This document shows positions 23,895-32,807 of a stretch of DNA of 64,000 bases, piece by piece (position 1 is the stretch's first letter; every line of letters begins with the position of its first letter). The stretch spans positions 1 to 64,000 of the forward strand of contig NZ_VCRA01000003.1 of NCBI RefSeq assembly GCF_005938385.1, given 5' to 3'. The DNA is from Paenibacillus mesophilus (GTDB taxonomy: Bacteria; Bacillota; Bacilli; Paenibacillales; NBRC-103111). A program made the translations under genes and the position numbers. The notes under the pieces were generated by a model, which was not told the origin of the DNA, did not search any database, and saw nothing but the letters and a program-made list of their open reading frames with translations.

Positions 23895-26771
23895 ATGTGC
23901 AGCAATCGTGATTCCATAATCTTTCAAACCGCATCCGGCTCATCCCTATGCGTCGTACCGGTCGCTCCCCATACGTTTCATATCCGCGTCAACCGGACGG
24001 GGCTATTCGAAGCGCCGACCCCGCTAACCCGGCTAGGTATCGCGGTTCCTCCCTCTTCTCCGGTCAATTGGCATACGGAAAATGCCGGAGACGTATTGCG
24101 TTTGATCACCGATGAAGCCATTCTGCAATTGGATCGCCGTACCGGGAACGCCTCCTTGTACGATAAATCGGACAACATGCTGACCCGGCAAACGCAACCG
24201 CCATACGGCGGCGGGGCCGACGGCTTCGGAGCGCAGTTCGCGCTGTCGGAGGATGAGCGGCTGTACGGATTAGGCGATCAATACGACGCTCCTCTAATGA
24301 AAAGGGGCCGCGTCATTTCCATAAGCTTGCGCGGCAACCGGGTGCACGCCCCCGTCCCTCTGCTGCTGTCGAGCAAAGGATGGGCGCTTCTGGTCGATAC
24401 CGATGCCGAGCATGAGTTCGACGTCGGCCGATCGTCCCCGGACGAGCTTCGGTTTCACGGAAGACGCGGGGAGTTGGCCTACTATTTGATTGCGGGCGGG
24501 ACACTCGCGGAGCTGCTCGGCAAACAAGCCCTCTTGACCGGCCCTTCCGTGCTGCTCCCCCTATGGGCATACGGCCTCAGCTTCATCTGCAACCAGCAGG
24601 CGGCAGCCCGCGATCTGATTGAGGATGCCCTGAAATTCAGGCGCGAAGGCATCCCGTGCGATATGATCGGACTGGAGCCGACTTGGATGGACCGGCCTTT
24701 CGACTATGAAGCTCCCGTACGGTGGCACCCCGAGAAATTTTACATTCCGCAATGGATGCCGGAAGGCGCTCACACGTTCATGGGCGCCTTGCAGACGATG
24801 GGATTTAAACTGAGCCTGGGTCTGTATTTGCCGGAGAGTCCCCGCGATGGAACCGGATCGGTCACCGATAACCCCACTTGGTACGACTATTTGAAGACGT
24901 TCGTCGCACAAGGAGTGCAGGGCTTCAAACTGTGCACTTCCGTGCCCATTCAGGAGCAACGCGTGCCCGCCGATCAAGAGGACGAAGATGCGGCGTCCAC
25001 TTTGACGATTGCCGGATCGATCGGCAAAGTCATCCAGGAGGGGTACGCTGGACAGACGGGGAAACGGCCGATCATATACACGCCGGTAGGTTATACCGGG
25101 GTGAACAAATATGCCGCGATGTGGTCGGGAGGCCGGAATCAGCCGCATTTGTCCGTTCTCAGCTTGGGCTTGTCGGGCATTCCGAATATGGGAGTCGATA
25201 TGAATCTGCATAACCCCGCAGGGATCCATTTCGGTTTCTTCCAGCCATGGTCGAAAGTAAACAGCTGGGCGTACTGGCGGCATCCGTTGCTGCTCGATAC
25301 GGACTTGCTGGCTATATTCAAAACGTATGCGAAGCTGCGTTACCGCCTGCTGCCTTATATATACTCCGCCGCCAGCGTCGCCGCCCGCACGGGACTGCCG
25401 ATCGCGAGAGCGATGCCGCTCGCTTATCCTGAGGATGCCGCGGCCGTTCCGCTGCAAAACCAATACATGTTCGGAGACGAGTTGCTCGTCGCGGTGTTCA
25501 CCGATCAAGTATATTTGCCGGACGGAGAATGGATCGATTACTGGACCGGCGACAAATATGCCGGACCCGCCCACATTGCGTACCGCACACCGCCGCACGC
25601 CGGCGGACCGTTGTTCGTGCGCGCCGGAGCGATTGTGCCCATGTGGCCGGATATGGAACACGCCGGACAGAAGCCGCCCGACCAGATGGAATTGCACCTG
25701 TATCCCGGCAGCGACAGGCAATATTCGTTATATGAGGACGATGGAGTCACTCTCGGCTATTTGAGGGGAGAATCGGCGGCAACGGACATCGTCTGCAAGC
25801 ATAAACGGGACGGCTACCATGTGGAAATCGGGCCGCGTATCGGGCATTTCCGGGATATGAAGGAACAGCGGCATTGGAATTTGTTCATCCATACACGCGA
25901 CAAACCGGCGATTGTCAAAGTAAACGGGGAACAATGGCGCGAGGCGGCCGGAGCCCGCAAAGATCCGGCGCCGTCGCTCTGGTCGTTCAACCGCAGAGCC
26001 GGTCTGATCCGGCTGTCGATCCATGAGGCGGCCGCAGGCTCGCCGCAGTCCACCCGGTTGGAATTGATTTATTCCGCCGAGAAGGAAGCGCGCCGCTCGG
26101 AGCCTCAGCCAGCCCGGAACGGCAGCAAAGCGAGGAAAACATCGGGCGAGATCGAGAAAGAGCTTGAAATCGGGCTGGAAACGGGTGATGAAGCCAAGGC
26201 GTTGTCCGCGCTTGAGCAATGGTGGGAGGCGCGGACAGCTGGAGACCGTTCGCCGGAAAACATCCGCGAACATTGGCTGTATATGAACGGACTGTTCGTA
26301 CGTTCCGTAGAGCGCAAAGGAAGAACATTGAGCGAAATGCTCGGGGAGGAGCCCTCGTACCGGTTTCAGCCGGGTCCGGACGACGGAGCGGAGCAAGCCT
26401 ACGAGACGCTCGCGCAGATGGCGAAAAGTATAGTCGAGTATGACAACAAGCAGCGCGGGAGGACGAACGAAATCGTTCGCCGGGCGACCGGCATCATTAT
26501 GCAGGAATTGGATCAGGAGCTGTCCCTCCAAGCCGTGGCGGATCGGCTGCATTTGAATTCCTCCTACTTGAGCAGAAGGTTCAAGAAAGAAATCGGCAAG
26601 TCGTTCTCCGACTATGTGCTGGAAAAAAAGATGGAGCTCGCCAAGGAGCTCCTGCTGACCGGATCGACCGTCAACGCGACGGCGGACCGGACCGGCTTCA
26701 AAGAGGCCAGTTACTTTATTCGCGTGTTCCGTAAATATTGGGGTGTCACTCCCGGGGAAATGAAGCCGTAA
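23895..26771 (+). CDS. GH31 glycosidase-like sensor fused to an AraC-type DNA-binding domain
   Basis: A 958-residue fusion. Residues about 1-720 form a glycoside hydrolase family 31 unit: N-terminal beta domain, barrel with REGIPCDMIGLEPTW, LGLSGIPNMGVDMN and YAKLRYRLLPYIY, and the C-terminal beta domains. About 730-860 is a charged helical linker like that before the HTH in YesN-type regulators. About 875-958 is an AraC HTH pair (LSLQAVADRLHLNSSYLSRR; GFKEASYFIRVFRKYWGVTP). Where active GH31 enzymes have GFKxD, this has GFKLC (Cys347); where they have WSGD it has WSGG (Gly413). Both catalytic acids thus appear lost, pointing to a ligand-sensing role. Start ATG 23895 has AAGGGGG seven bases upstream. 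Confidence 0.85.
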   Translation: MCSNRDSIIFQTASGSSLCVVPVAPHTFHIRVNRTGLFEAPTPLTRLGIAVPPSSPVNWHTENAGDVLRLITDEAILQLDRRTGNASLYDKSDNMLTRQTQPPYGGGADGFGAQFALSEDERLYGLGDQYDAPLMKRGRVISISLRGNRVHAPVPLLLSSKGWALLVDTDAEHEFDVGRSSPDELRFHGRRGELAYYLIAGGTLAELLGKQALLTGPSVLLPLWAYGLSFICNQQAAARDLIEDALKFRREGIPCDMIGLEPTWMDRPFDYEAPVRWHPEKFYIPQWMPEGAHTFMGALQTMGFKLSLGLYLPESPRDGTGSVTDNPTWYDYLKTFVAQGVQGFKLCTSVPIQEQRVPADQEDEDAASTLTIAGSIGKVIQEGYAGQTGKRPIIYTPVGYTGVNKYAAMWSGGRNQPHLSVLSLGLSGIPNMGVDMNLHNPAGIHFGFFQPWSKVNSWAYWRHPLLLDTDLLAIFKTYAKLRYRLLPYIYSAASVAARTGLPIARAMPLAYPEDAAAVPLQNQYMFGDELLVAVFTDQVYLPDGEWIDYWTGDKYAGPAHIAYRTPPHAGGPLFVRAGAIVPMWPDMEHAGQKPPDQMELHLYPGSDRQYSLYEDDGVTLGYLRGESAATDIVCKHKRDGYHVEIGPRIGHFRDMKEQRHWNLFIHTRDKPAIVKVNGEQWREAAGARKDPAPSLWSFNRRAGLIRLSIHEAAAGSPQSTRLELIYSAEKEARRSEPQPARNGSKARKTSGEIEKELEIGLETGDEAKALSALEQWWEARTAGDRSPENIREHWLYMNGLFVRSVERKGRTLSEMLGEEPSYRFQPGPDDGAEQAYETLAQMAKSIVEYDNKQRGRTNEIVRRATGIIMQELDQELSLQAVADRLHLNSSYLSRRFKKEIGKSFSDYVLEKKMELAKELLLTGSTVNATADRTGFKEASYFIRVFRKYWGVTPGEMKP

Positions 26772-29700
26772 CGACGTTGTCGATCCGGAACGTGTGGCTC
26801 CCCGTCCATTCGCTCCCCGGGTAATACGTCATTCGGGACGGACGGTTCGATGGCGACTCGTTCCCTACTAAGTCCGTGTAGACGAATCCCGGGTCCCCGT
26901 CCAAGCCGAGAGCGGTTTGTCCGGCCTGCGGCAGCCGGGTTACGGAGACGACCGGGTAAGCGGCGGTAGATAAATCGGGATGAGTAATGACGACATAACG
27001 GCCGACGACGGATTGCGGGATATCGCAATCAACGACCAGCGCATGCTCTCCTCCCGTCCGGTCCGGCATGGTAACGTCCAAGATCGTGCCGGTAATCGGA
27101 CCGCCTCCTTGTAAGGTATGGCCGCCCGCCGTCAAACGGGTTCCGCCTATCAGCATCATGCGCCGGACCTGCCCGTTCTCGATCCGGATGAATCCGCTCT
27201 TCCCCTCGAGCTCCCACTCGCCTGCCCGCAGTGGTTCTCCGCCGTCATTATGCGGAGAACTCATCATAACATCGGTCACATTGCCGTATGTTACAGCCAC
27301 CACCGCTTGCTTGGTCGCCTCGTCCGACAGCAGTACATCCACCCGCTCGATGAGCGGTTTGCCGCCGGCCGAGTAAGGCTCCATCACATGGACAAACTGG
27401 CTGTCCAGCTCGGCTCCTTCCCGGCTGTCCCGCCTTACGATCCACTTCGGCATATCGTACTTGACCGCTTCGCTGTTGCGATCCCCGTCCAAGCCGTTCA
27501 GGCGGGTCGATCTCAAGGAAGGCGCGCGGCCCAGAAACAGTCGATTGTTCCCTTTCCCGGCGTATCCGAACACCTTAAGCCCTGCACGAGGTGTCTCTCC
27601 GTCGCTCGTAGTCAAAGTCATGTCGTAAATACCGCCCGGCAAATCCGCCGTTTTCACCCGTTTCACGTAAGCATAGGCGTAATATTGATTGTCGCTTGTG
27701 CCGCCATAATCGGTTTCCTGCTTCGGCTCGATGATATCCGGTTGTCCTTCCACCAAATACGGTCCATAATCCGTCATCCCGATATTCGCGACGATTTCGG
27801 ATTCCCCGTTGGCCTCTCCGTTCAATGCATATTCGTGACGCGAGCCGCCGCTTACGCGGAAAAGGTCGACCGTATAGCCTTCGGCAGCCGCCGCCCCTTC
27901 GAAACCGATAAACCACAACTCCCGCGAATATTCCTTCAATTCCTCATACGCGGCTTCCTGACGGGCTCGAACGACTTGAACATCCCCGTCGCTTGCGAAC
28001 ATCGCGATGTTCCCGCCATTGTGGGCGCTGCCGGATATCCGGGCGTCCCGTCCGTTCACCGTAACGGTATTGTGTCCGAGCGTGGAAACCGTCCATTGCC
28101 GGTAAAACGTGTGCGTATAACCGAGATCGGGCAGCAGCTCCGCCCCGTCCGAGTAAAGCGCAATGTTCAGCGGATCTTTATGGTCGTGACCGTTATTGGG
28201 CGAGAAGGTCAAATACAGCTGCGCCTGTTCACGCCCTTCGCCCCGCGTCAGCTTCGCGATGCCCGCCCGCGGCATTATCAACGATCGCGTCGACCGCGGG
28301 GTCTCCGCCTTCTGAAAAGCCCACGTATCGTTCACCGGGAAACACTTCCCGTCCGGATAAGCGAGCAGATCGGGCAGCTCCAGCATGCGGGCAAGCTGCG
28401 GAACAGCCACCCCGGTATCGAACCGATCGTAGCGCACGCCGTCTCGAGGGCTCTTATAGCCGGCAGAATCGCTCCATCCATCCAAATGGCGGATCGTTTG
28501 GATCAACCCGCCGTACGTTTGCCGATGATAAGACAACGAAATTTCTTTCCAGAAGCCGTCCGCCAAGTAAGAGCATTTGACGAACCGCGTCATCCGTTCA
28601 ACGGCCTCGTGAACATACTGCGGCTCACGTAGCGCCATGCCGAGCCGGATCAAGCCGATCCAATTCGGAAAGTCGACATTGTGCTGCAGCACCGGGTACG
28701 TAAGAACGGATTCGAGTGACGGACGCAGCATGCGGTCGACGATTCGGGCGCGAACGTCCTCTCCGGCTTCCTCACTGAGCAGTTCGAAAGCATTCGTCCG
28801 GTCGACCTCGAGGAAGGCATCGATCAGCGGCAGCATCCCGTGCATATCCATCAAGCTCCATCGGTCCCACATACCGCCGAAATACGGATACGGCGGCTCG
28901 GCATGACCCGGTACCGGATGCTGGACCCAGACCGAGTCGTTGAAGCGAACCCAGCCCTCGTAGGCGACGGCGAAACGGAGCAATAGTCGCGCCGCCCCGA
29001 GCGGATCGCCCGCGGCGAGCTTGCCGGTCTCGGCGACGGCATGCTTGCGCTGATAATGCCAAAGATGGGCGGACAAAAAATAACGTCTGCCATGTTCGTC
29101 TTCATAGTACGGGTATTCGACCGGCTTTCCCATCCGGTTGAGGACGGTCAGCTTGTTCGACTCCGGGTACCGGTCGTTCGGATAAGACATTCCGTCCTCG
29201 TCTACGGATACGATGCTCCATGGCGCTTCCGGCGACCAAGTATAGTTGGCCGAACGAAAGCCGAGCATTGGGCGATGCGGCACACCCGCAGCGAAAAAAC
29301 CGACTTTGTCCGGAACGAGCCGTTCCAAAAATCGCACTTGCTCCGATGGCGGGGCCGGGGAAACCTGCTTTTTCGGCTCGTCCGGTGCGGATGACGCCAA
29401 AACCGTCGAACGTTCTCCCGCAGCGATCAAGTCGAACCGATCGAATGAGATGATCTCGAACCTCTTGTCGATCGGCCCTTCCCCCTCCACGAAAAGCCGG
29501 ATTTGATACACCCCGTCCTCCAGCGGCTCGGGATGGACGAAATTCAGCGACCACTCCGTGCCCTGCCTGACCGAATCGTACGGTGCGATTACCGATGATC
29601 GGCCCCGCGGATCGATCCACGAAACAACGAGTCGTCTCGGATCGACGGCTTCCGGCAAATCGTCGCATTGCAAAACGAGCGTTTTCTCGGTAAAGCCCCT

Positions 29701-30429
29701 GTACAGCAGCGTGGCCGATGAAGACAGACGGCCCCCCGGAGGCTGTCCGATGAATACGGCGCCGAGCCGACCCTCGTTTGCCACGTACAAATCGAGACGA
29801 AATATTCTTTCATCCAAAGGCCGGCGTACATCGTCCATCCGGACCGTCCCCGTTCGGATCGGAACCCAGGAAGTGAGCGGGAGCTCGCTGTCCGGACCGC
29901 AATAACGAATGACAGTAATCCGCCACTCCGCACCGATCCTCGTATCGGGCTTGTTCAAGGCGGCCAGCGGAACGGTCGCTTCCGCCCTCCAGCTCCCATT
30001 CTCCCCCTTCGCGACAACCGTACGGACGCCTGCTTCCTCACCGAGAGTAATGAACGTTTGCCGTCTGTCCCGCGGCTCCGCCCCCGTCCAATTGTTATAG
30101 CCGATCGCAAAAGGATGCGGGCCGAAAGTCACGGCGACGGGAATCGAATAGAACGTGTCCGGGTCGGCTGGCAATACCAACAGAAAGAACAATGATTCCG
30201 CCTCGGGAGCGGCTCCCGCCGCCCGATCGCTTTCCGACTCGATATAGAGATTGCCCCGGTCGATCGCCAGCTTCACCCGGGTGTCCGGAACGGCAGGCTC
30301 GTTATGGAAAGCCGTTGCGAAGCCTCCGATAGGCGCGGCCGATTCAGCGGTTTTCCCCATAACCGCCCATTTGTCCGTATAAATCCGGACGGCACAATCG
30401 CGCCCGCCGATAACATTTTGCAGATTCAC
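26746..30429 (-). CDS. Heparinase II/III-family protein without signal peptide
   Basis: A 1227-residue paralog of the 16619-20422 product, alike over nearly the whole length: GHDHKDPLN near residue 746, GYTHTFYRQWTVSTLGHNTV, GGTSDNQYYAYAYVK and a shared C-terminal YYPGSEWTGSHTFRIDN. It lacks the signal peptide and begins directly in the CBM9-like region, so it is probably cytoplasmic and may act on imported oligosaccharides (inference). The start is a GTG with GGAAGGTGG upstream. The 3' end overlaps that of the convergent GH31-AraC gene by 26 bases. It is the third gene of a unit with two Gfo/Idh/MocA genes, starting 24 bases after the second. Confidence 0.83.
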   Translation of the reverse strand: MNLQNVIGGRDCAVRIYTDKWAVMGKTAESAAPIGGFATAFHNEPAVPDTRVKLAIDRGNLYIESESDRAAGAAPEAESLFFLLVLPADPDTFYSIPVAVTFGPHPFAIGYNNWTGAEPRDRRQTFITLGEEAGVRTVVAKGENGSWRAEATVPLAALNKPDTRIGAEWRITVIRYCGPDSELPLTSWVPIRTGTVRMDDVRRPLDERIFRLDLYVANEGRLGAVFIGQPPGGRLSSSATLLYRGFTEKTLVLQCDDLPEAVDPRRLVVSWIDPRGRSSVIAPYDSVRQGTEWSLNFVHPEPLEDGVYQIRLFVEGEGPIDKRFEIISFDRFDLIAAGERSTVLASSAPDEPKKQVSPAPPSEQVRFLERLVPDKVGFFAAGVPHRPMLGFRSANYTWSPEAPWSIVSVDEDGMSYPNDRYPESNKLTVLNRMGKPVEYPYYEDEHGRRYFLSAHLWHYQRKHAVAETGKLAAGDPLGAARLLLRFAVAYEGWVRFNDSVWVQHPVPGHAEPPYPYFGGMWDRWSLMDMHGMLPLIDAFLEVDRTNAFELLSEEAGEDVRARIVDRMLRPSLESVLTYPVLQHNVDFPNWIGLIRLGMALREPQYVHEAVERMTRFVKCSYLADGFWKEISLSYHRQTYGGLIQTIRHLDGWSDSAGYKSPRDGVRYDRFDTGVAVPQLARMLELPDLLAYPDGKCFPVNDTWAFQKAETPRSTRSLIMPRAGIAKLTRGEGREQAQLYLTFSPNNGHDHKDPLNIALYSDGAELLPDLGYTHTFYRQWTVSTLGHNTVTVNGRDARISGSAHNGGNIAMFASDGDVQVVRARQEAAYEELKEYSRELWFIGFEGAAAAEGYTVDLFRVSGGSRHEYALNGEANGESEIVANIGMTDYGPYLVEGQPDIIEPKQETDYGGTSDNQYYAYAYVKRVKTADLPGGIYDMTLTTSDGETPRAGLKVFGYAGKGNNRLFLGRAPSLRSTRLNGLDGDRNSEAVKYDMPKWIVRRDSREGAELDSQFVHVMEPYSAGGKPLIERVDVLLSDEATKQAVVAVTYGNVTDVMMSSPHNDGGEPLRAGEWELEGKSGFIRIENGQVRRMMLIGGTRLTAGGHTLQGGGPITGTILDVTMPDRTGGEHALVVDCDIPQSVVGRYVVITHPDLSTAAYPVVSVTRLPQAGQTALGLDGDPGFVYTDLVGNESPSNRPSRMTYYPGSEWTGSHTFRIDNVVTASFPRE

Positions 30430-30453
30430 ACAACCGCCACCTTCCCGAACGAT

Positions 30454-31473
30454 TCATTGTGGAGCCGATGGACGGAGCTCGACGATCCGCTCCTCGGCTG
30501 CAGAAATATAGGCAGCTTCCATAAGCTGAGTCAATGCAATCCCCTGCTCGATTGTGATGGCCGGAACTTTATCGTAGATCACATAGTCCGCCCACTGATC
30601 AATGGGCGCCGGCAAGCTCGGCGGAAGCTTATCCGGCCGTATCCACCCGGAATGAGGCTCCGAGGGCAGGAGCGAACTGCGGATTTCCATCTGATTTCCG
30701 AACAGGAGGCAGCCTTCCGTCCCGTAAATTTCCACGAGCGCCGGGCAGTGCCTGCTGGCGAAGCCGGCTTCGACGACCGCCATCGCCCCGTCCGGATAGC
30801 TCAGCGTAACGACGGCATTGTCTTCCACCTCGCGTCCGGTAACGTAGCCGAACCGGGCCGATACCGATGCCGGCATGCCGAGAAAATGATGCACCATAGC
30901 CATCGGATGGCAGCCCAGATCGATCAATGCCCCGCCCCCGCACTCCGACTTGTCGTAAAAATGCGCGGGCAGCCAGCCGTCGGGCGCCCCTTCCCTAGGG
31001 AGCGCGCCGTCGTGGGCAAGCCGCATGCGGACGAACGTGATTCTCCCGAGGAGCCCTTGATCGACGACCGCTTTGGCATACATCGTCTTCTGATCGCCGA
31101 GCCGAGGCAGCGACACGGTAAGTTTGACGCCGTTACGTCTTGCGGCATCCGCGATTCTCTCCGCATCGGCGGTGTGCAGCGCCAGCACTTTTTCCGTAAA
31201 TATATGCTTACCCGCGTCCGCAGCCGCAATGATCACTTCCGGGTGCATGCTGGAAGGCGCGTTCACGACGACGGCATCCACATCCGGATTTGATAGCACG
31301 GCTTGCAAATCTTCGAAATACGGAACGTTCAGCTGCTCCGCCATCCGCATACCGCGATCGGGCAGCTCGTCCCACACGGCAACGATGGCGCAGTCCGACC
31401 GTTCGGTCAATTGCTTCGCATATCCTCGCGCATGGACATGCCAGAAGCTGAGTATCGCAATCCGCAGCGCCAT
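30454..31473 (-). CDS. Gfo/Idh/MocA-family oxidoreductase
   Basis: A 339-residue NAD(P)-dependent sugar or inositol dehydrogenase. The N-terminal Rossmann part starts LRIAILSFWHVHARGYAKQL, with AVVVNAPSSMHPEVIIAAADAGKHIFTEK carrying the family's EK motif; the C-terminal domain has GGGALIDLGCHPM. The glycine pattern of the first loop is atypical (SFWHVHA instead of GxGxxG), which may change cofactor binding. It overlaps the preceding family member by one base and precedes the heparinase-like gene, which fits oxidation or reduction of a released sugar. Confidence 0.85.
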   Translation of the reverse strand: MALRIAILSFWHVHARGYAKQLTERSDCAIVAVWDELPDRGMRMAEQLNVPYFEDLQAVLSNPDVDAVVVNAPSSMHPEVIIAAADAGKHIFTEKVLALHTADAERIADAARRNGVKLTVSLPRLGDQKTMYAKAVVDQGLLGRITFVRMRLAHDGALPREGAPDGWLPAHFYDKSECGGGALIDLGCHPMAMVHHFLGMPASVSARFGYVTGREVEDNAVVTLSYPDGAMAVVEAGFASRHCPALVEIYGTEGCLLFGNQMEIRSSLLPSEPHSGWIRPDKLPPSLPAPIDQWADYVIYDKVPAITIEQGIALTQLMEAAYISAAEERIVELRPSAPQ

Positions 31474-32477
31474 TATACGCCCCTCCCCGCCGTGTCCGGT
31501 TGACCAGCCGGCTCAACCTTGTAACCGGCAGCCTCATAGATCGCTTCCGTAAATGCAACAACTTTCAAAGCATACTCGCCAGGTACCAATACCTCATGCT
31601 TGCCGCGTATCGAATCGATGAAGCTGCGGTCCGGATCGGTGACCGATTCGGGCAGCTCCGGCTCGACCGGATCTTGACCGTTCAACTGCAGCGTGATGCG
31701 GCCGTTGTCGTAAAAGATGCCGCCGGCAGCGCCGATGAAGGCGTAAGTTTCTTTCAGCTTGGCGAGCGGCGCCAGCCCGACAATGTTCATGCTGCCAATC
31801 GCTCCTTCCGCAAACCGGATGGCGGTAAACGTGTCGACTTCCACAGGCGATCCATGACATTCCAGTTGGACGGACACTTGCTGCGGCGTAAGGCCGGTCG
31901 TCCACAGCAGCACGTCGATAATATGGCTGCCGGAATCCATCAGCATGCCGCCGCCGGACAGCTCCGGCATTTGCCGCCAAGTCCCTTCCTGCGCCTGCTT
32001 CCAATTCTGATGCAGCGTTGCGGTGACGGATGCAAGCTTGCCGATTACACCGTCGGCAATGGCCGAGCGAATATAGAGAAACTGCGGCATAAAATGCCGT
32101 TGAAACGATACTTGCAGCACTTTTCCGCTTTTCTCCGCGACGGCCATTAACCGTTCCGCTTCCTTGGAGGAGCACGTCATCGGCTTCTCGATCAAGACGT
32201 GCTTGCCGGCCGAAAGCGCTTCCTCCGCATGCCGGGCATGCAAAGTATGCGGTGAGCATATGATTACGGCGTCGACTTCGCCGATGTTCAGCATTTCCGT
32301 ATGATTGTCGAATTCCTTGGCCCGATCCAGCCCGAATTTCTGCTTCAGCAGCTGCCTGCCCCGTTCACCCGGATCCGCAAGCGCAACGATCTCCACTCCT
32401 TCTAACCGCGACATTCTCATCGCATGGCTGTGGGCGATATTGCCGCACCCGATAAAACCGACACGAATGGTGCTCAT
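31473..32477 (-). CDS. Gfo/Idh/MocA-family oxidoreductase
   Basis: A 334-residue dehydrogenase with a canonical Rossmann start (IRVGFIGCGNIAHSHAMRM), the EKP motif in AGKHVLIEKPMTCSSKEAERL, and the substrate-domain signature GGGMLMDSGSHIIDVLLW. It is the first gene of the three-gene unit ending with the cytoplasmic heparinase-like protein, and its stop overlaps the next start (TAATG). It is only distantly similar to its neighbour, so the two likely act on different intermediates. Divergent from the LysR gene at 32808. Substrate unknown. Confidence 0.88.
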   Translation of the reverse strand: MSTIRVGFIGCGNIAHSHAMRMSRLEGVEIVALADPGERGRQLLKQKFGLDRAKEFDNHTEMLNIGEVDAVIICSPHTLHARHAEEALSAGKHVLIEKPMTCSSKEAERLMAVAEKSGKVLQVSFQRHFMPQFLYIRSAIADGVIGKLASVTATLHQNWKQAQEGTWRQMPELSGGGMLMDSGSHIIDVLLWTTGLTPQQVSVQLECHGSPVEVDTFTAIRFAEGAIGSMNIVGLAPLAKLKETYAFIGAAGGIFYDNGRITLQLNGQDPVEPELPESVTDPDRSFIDSIRGKHEVLVPGEYALKVVAFTEAIYEAAGYKVEPAGQPDTAGRGV

Positions 32478-32807
32478 GCTCGTTCCTCCCCAGTCGAATT
32501 GTTGTTGACGATGCCCATTATACGAAGCCGATCCGGGGCCGACAATGCAATCTGATGCTCTCGAGCAGTACTCTCATTACTGTTGGATGATTAGCGTGAC
32601 CGATACCCTCGATAACGACACGATAGTACTATTTCGCGGCGCGCAGGCACAGGTTCATCCCCGAATGTTCGCCGACCCGGCGATCGAAGCGAAACTTTAC
32701 GCAACGAATAATTCATGCAAACTCTTTATGAAAGGAACCCTAATCGTATATGATGGATACGTGCCGCACGAAATGAAATGTCCGACACTACTGGGAGGAA
32801 AGCCCGA
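32478..32807. promoter_or_regulatory. Divergent regulatory interval with candidate LysR-type operator
   Basis: This 330-base gap between the Gfo/Idh unit and the LysR gene must hold both promoters. CGTAT-N7-ATACG at 32745-32761 is a perfect T-N11-A palindrome 47 bases before the LysR start, fitting autoregulation. A 10-bp palindrome ATAGTACTAT lies at 32623-32632. An open frame runs through the gap but has no ribosome binding site. Confidence 0.45.
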
